Of a stretch of DNA of 32,754 nucleotides, positions 32,458 to 32,754 are shown in pieces. The position numbers were made by a program, and so were the translations under genes. This DNA comes from an uncultured Clostridium sp. Its GTDB lineage: Bacteria; Bacillota; Clostridia; Lachnospirales; Lachnospiraceae. The stretch covers positions 1-32,754 of the forward strand of contig USJW01000049.1 of the NCBI GenBank assembly GCA_900555045.1, given 5' to 3'. The notes under the pieces were generated by a model. The model was not told the DNA's origin, ran no database searches, and worked only from the letters and a program-made list of their open reading frames with translations. How positions within the stretch are numbered: position 1 is the first letter of the stretch; the number at the start of each line of letters is the position of its first letter.

Positions 32458-32754
32458 TGAGATGATTTCCTGTACTTCGATTGAGGCCATCGTCAGCCAT
32501 TACTTTCCACAGATTGGAATGATCAGCCAAGTGTACAACGGCAGGGCGGCAGTGGATAAGGCGCTGCAACTGCGGCCGGACATCGCGATTATGGATATAG
32601 AGATGCCGCTGGTGAACGGAATTGAGGCCAGCAGAAGGATTAAGGAGGCGGTGCCGGGATGTGCAGTGATCTTTCTGACTGCATTTGCCGCTTACCGGGA
32701 CAGGCGACAGTATTTCCACACTCGCCTGCACTTGGGTAAACATACCTCCGCAGT
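32432..32754 (+). CDS. Response regulator, partial (cut by window end)
   Basis: The N-terminal receiver domain is visible: IADDEMISC with the acidic pocket, then MDIEMPLVNGIEAS with the phospho-accepting Asp near residue 57, and IFLTAFAAY as the switch Thr region. AGAGGAGGA lies about 10 bases before ATG 32432. After AAY the translation (RDRRQYFHTRLH, then LGKHTSA) no longer resembles a receiver domain: the usual GAxDYLLKP segment with the conserved lysine is not found. Either the gene is divergent or the last 60 bases are a contig-end artefact. The C-terminal output domain, probably AraC-type as in YesN, is outside the window. Confidence 0.8.
   Translation, partial: MIKLLIADDEMISCTSIEAIVSHYFPQIGMISQVYNGRAAVDKALQLRPDIAIMDIEMPLVNGIEASRRIKEAVPGCAVIFLTAFAAYRDRRQYFHTRLHLGKHTSA

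Noticed and set aside
1..32754. CRISPR arrays, tRNA or rRNA genes, insertion sequences
   Set aside because: No regularly spaced repeats, cloverleaf sequences, ribosomal RNA signatures or transposase frames were seen on either strand.

Overview
The window looks like chromosomal DNA from a Gram-positive, gut-type clostridium, most probably Lachnospiraceae. The reasons are strong AGGAGG ribosome binding sites, lipoprotein and ABC/TRAP transporter families typical of Clostridia, DegV, DUF1836 and YerC/YecD genes, and GC-rich coding DNA separated by short AT-rich control regions. The species cannot be named from the sequence. No rRNA, tRNA, CRISPR array, transposase or phage gene was seen.

Layout. 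Positions 1-6815 hold a carbohydrate operon: a lipoprotein binding protein, two ABC permeases, a GH88 unsaturated glucuronyl hydrolase and a DUF2264 protein. It probably imports and cuts uronic-acid-containing oligosaccharides; no ATPase gene is present. Next come a Crh-like HPr protein without the catalytic histidine (6876), degV (7266), and a pair of exported proteins ending in a CapA-type metallophosphatase (8267-10083). From 10171 to 13425 a LysR regulator is divergent from an SLC13 carrier and an HSL-type esterase. A DUF6709-like membrane protein (minus) and an MgtC/SapB protein (plus) flank an AT-rich control region of about 540 bases with repeated ATATG boxes and a structured leader. 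Then follow a TIGR01212 radical SAM protein, a galactokinase, a DUF554 membrane protein and a large BvgS-like hybrid histidine kinase (19277-22063).

From 22369 to 24431 lies an AT-richer two-gene cassette, an ABC-type ATPase plus an HNH protein, matching the Septu (PtuA/PtuB) anti-phage architecture. It lies between a decayed fragment and an intact copy of the same substrate-binding protein gene, each followed by a related terminator hairpin, which suggests insertion at a duplicated locus. The rest holds a Cof-type HAD phosphatase, a YerC/YecD TrpR-like regulator, a TRAP transporter pair (DctQ, DctM) without a DctP in the window, a DUF1836 regulator, a Uma2-family nuclease-like protein, and a LytS/YesM-type sensor kinase with a response regulator cut by the window end.

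The best regulatory observation is a 15-base palindrome filling the spacer of the DUF1836 gene's own promoter. A copy differing at one base lies just downstream of the -10 box of degV, 22 kb away. This suggests DUF1836 is an autoregulated DNA-binding protein that also controls degV.
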